The translations under genes and the position numbers were made by a program. The notes under the pieces are model-generated. The model searched no databases and had not been told where the DNA came from. It saw nothing but the letters and a program-made list of their open reading frames with translations. From an uncultured Pseudomonadota bacterium (lineage in GTDB: Bacteria > Pseudomonadota > Gammaproteobacteria > Burkholderiales > Casimicrobiaceae): 15,740 nt of DNA. Shown piece by piece: positions 14,110-15,740 of the stretch (positions are counted from its first letter, which is position 1; every line of letters begins with the position of its first letter). Location: assembly GCA_937958295.1 (NCBI GenBank), contig CALFEY010000403.1, positions 1 through 15,740 of the forward strand, read 5' to 3'.

Positions 14110-15740
14110 CCTTGTCGGCGGCGTTGCCCAAGAGGCGGGCCGCGCTGAAGCGGTCGACCGCAAGGCCGTGGGCTTCGCGGTCCCACATGGATTTGTAGGA
14201 TGTCTTCGCCGTTTCGCGCAAGGGAACCTTGCTCACCTTTTCGGAGGGCGTCTTCGGCAGCTCCGTCACGAACTGCACATAGCGCGGCACCATGTAGTAC
14301 GCCATGTTCGCGACCGCGTAGAGCACCACGTCGCGCTCGGTGAGTGCCGGATCGGCGCGCACCACGAACACCACCACCTCGTCTTCGCCGAGATCGCTCG
14401 GCGCGGGCACGGCCGCCACTTCGGTGATGCCGGCATGGCCCTTGAGGACCAACTCGATCTCGTAGGCGGAGATGTTCTCGCCGCGGCGGCGGATGGCGTC
14501 CTTGACCCGATCGACGAAGAAGAGGTAGCCGTCCGGATCGAGGTAGGCGCGGTCCCCGGTGTGGAACCACAGGTTGCGGAAGACGTTGGCCGTGGCCTCC
14601 GGCTTGTTGTAATAGCGCGTCATCATGGTCCACGGCTCGCGCGTGCGGATCACGACTTCGCCGGCGGCTCCGCGCGGGACCTCGATGTCGTTCTCATCCA
14701 CGATCCGCAGCTCGATGTTGGGCGCCACGCGTCCCGACGTGCGCGGCTTGTCATAGGCCTCGCCCGCGCCCAGCACGGAGAGGGGGCAGGCCTCCGACAT
14801 CGCGTACTGCGACAGGATCGACAGGCCCCAGCGGGCCTCCAGCTCGCGCCGGTTGGATGGTGGCGGCACCAGCACGGCGATGCGCACGGGGTTGTCGCGC
14901 TCGAGGTCCGTCACGGGTTGCTTCTCGAGGATGCTCGTGACGATCATCATCGCGTTGAACTGGGTGGCGCGATAGCGGTGGATGTCGGGCCAGAAGCGGC
15001 TTGCCGAGAAGCGCGTCTCCAACGCAATGGTGGAGCGACCCCATAGTGCGGTGAGGGTGGAGTAGTTGAGCGCGTTGCCGTGGAAGAGCGGCAGGCAGGT
15101 GTACATCCGGTCCTGCGGCGTCAGGTCCATGCGCGTGGCCTGCGTGCGGCCGATGGTGAGGGAGTGCGCCTGCGGGCACACGCTGCCCTTCGACGGTCCG
15201 GTGGTCCCGGAGGTGTAGAGGATGAGCCAAGGCTCCCAGGCTTGAGCCACGTGATCGACGCCGCCCTCGCGAGCGCGGTGGCCGTCGGCGAGCAGGTCGT
15301 CCCATGTGGCGCCGGCAGACGCGGCGGTGCCTTCGGAGCGGACCGTGGCCACGGGAATGGCCATCTCGGGCCAGGCCTCGGCGAGAACGCCGCGGTAGGT
15401 GTCCTGCACGACCGCGTGCGTGCATTCGGCATCGGTGAGGTAGTAACGCAGCAGGTCCCCGCGCGAGGCGGTGTTGATCGGCACGTTGAGCGCGCCGAGC
15501 TTGGCCACGGCGAACAGCGTCAGGATGTAACGGGGGCTATTGTCGAGGAGCAGGGCCACGCGCGAGCCCCGGGTGACGCCGAACCCCCGCAGGCCTGCGG
15601 CCAGGGCATTGGTCATCCGCTCGACGTCGGCGTAGGTGTACGTCTCGTCGCGATGGAGGATGAACGGATGGTCGGGCTGCGCCGTGGCGGCGGTGCGCAG
15701 AAGGTGGGCGAGCACGCGCTCTTCGAGCGGGAAGTGGATC
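14087..15740 (-). CDS. Acyl-CoA synthetase (AMP-forming), 5' end beyond the window
   Basis: An adenylate-forming ligase that makes acyl-CoA from an acid, ATP and CoA. Numbered from an in-frame GTG at 15715: phosphate loop YTSGTTGPSKG (about 167-177), YAMSEACPLSV (303-313), FHTGDRAYLDPDGY (383-396), hinge DRVKDAIRRRGENIS (401-415), and the catalytic lysine in KTPSEKVSK (487-495). The frame is open to the window edge and the upstream codons read IHFPLEER, natural sequence for this family, so the true start is probably just outside; GTG 15715 (about 540 residues) is the fallback. It resembles the CaiC-like ATP-dependent acyl-CoA ligases. Its 3' end overlaps the convergent IclR gene by 23 nt. It may feed the CoA-ester pathway encoded on the left. 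Confidence 0.9.
   Translation of the reverse strand, partial: IHFPLEERVLAHLLRTAATAQPDHPFILHRDETYTYADVERMTNALAAGLRGFGVTRGSRVALLLDNSPRYILTLFAVAKLGALNVPINTASRGDLLRYYLTDAECTHAVVQDTYRGVLAEAWPEMAIPVATVRSEGTAASAGATWDDLLADGHRAREGGVDHVAQAWEPWLILYTSGTTGPSKGSVCPQAHSLTIGRTQATRMDLTPQDRMYTCLPLFHGNALNYSTLTALWGRSTIALETRFSASRFWPDIHRYRATQFNAMMIVTSILEKQPVTDLERDNPVRIAVLVPPPSNRRELEARWGLSILSQYAMSEACPLSVLGAGEAYDKPRTSGRVAPNIELRIVDENDIEVPRGAAGEVVIRTREPWTMMTRYYNKPEATANVFRNLWFHTGDRAYLDPDGYLFFVDRVKDAIRRRGENISAYEIELVLKGHAGITEVAAVPAPSDLGEDEVVVFVVRADPALTERDVVLYAVANMAYYMVPRYVQFVTELPKTPSEKVSKVPLRETAKTSYKSMWDREAHGLAVDRFSAARLLGNAADKATAGTTG

Noticed and set aside
13132..15046. Long frames opposite the IclR gene (- strand) and the acyl-CoA synthetase (+ strand)
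   Set aside because: Both are antisense to recognisable genes and contain no motif of their own.
1..15740. tRNA or rRNA genes, CRISPR arrays, insertion sequences, attachment sites, toxin-antitoxin or defence genes
   Set aside because: I looked on both strands and saw no repeated spacer pattern, transposase, integrase or structured RNA gene; the window is nearly all metabolic coding sequence.

Overview
The window is GC-rich, densely packed and bacterial. It carries a periplasmic TctC/Bug-type binding protein, an IclR regulator with an Ala/Lys-rich N-terminal tail, two class III (CaiB/BaiF) CoA-transferases and a PDR/VanB-type reductase. This mix suggests a betaproteobacterium, most likely Burkholderiales. 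That placement is an inference from gene content; there is no rRNA or other phylogenetic marker here.

Layout, left to right. (1) On the + strand: a Bug solute receptor (137-1108) and a close homologue of the fluoroacetyl-CoA thioesterase FlK (1127-1558). They end at a strong GC palindrome shared with the convergent operon. (2) A seven-gene minus-strand operon, read from 9866 down to 1595: atypical CaiB-family protein, MmgE/PrpD protein, second CaiB-family CoA-transferase, CitE-like protein, PDR-type flavin/2Fe-2S reductase, FAD-dependent monooxygenase-like protein, and an AcuI-type acrylyl-CoA reductase. Gaps run from a 10-nt overlap to 51 nt. (3) A divergent control region (9841-9972) with a good minus-strand promoter, an inverted repeat over its -10, and probably a leaderless start for the first operon gene. 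(4) A four-gene plus-strand operon: LeuC-like and LeuD-like hydro-lyase subunits, an enolase-superfamily enzyme, and an IclR regulator whose TTG start overlaps the preceding stop. (5) A convergent acyl-CoA synthetase (14087 to the right edge) that probably starts outside the window.

Together the genes look like an accessory catabolic island for an organic acid handled as a CoA thioester. One reading: the Bug protein binds a carboxylate; the LeuCD-like enzyme hydrates or isomerises an unsaturated di- or tricarboxylate; a class III CoA-transferase and/or the acyl-CoA synthetase activates it; the CitE-like protein cleaves or processes the CoA ester; AcuI reduces an enoyl-CoA; and the FlK-like thioesterase removes a dead-end CoA ester. 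The FAD protein plus PDR reductase could do an upstream oxygenation. This pathway is inference. The most notable direct observations are that several enzymes depart from their family's expected key residues: one CaiB homologue has Ala where the catalytic Asp is expected, the CitE homologue lacks several signature residues, LeuC/LeuD deviate at motifs typical of isopropylmalate isomerase, and the enolase-superfamily protein has Thr for the first Lys of the KxK motif. The cluster may therefore carry chemistry not captured by default family names.
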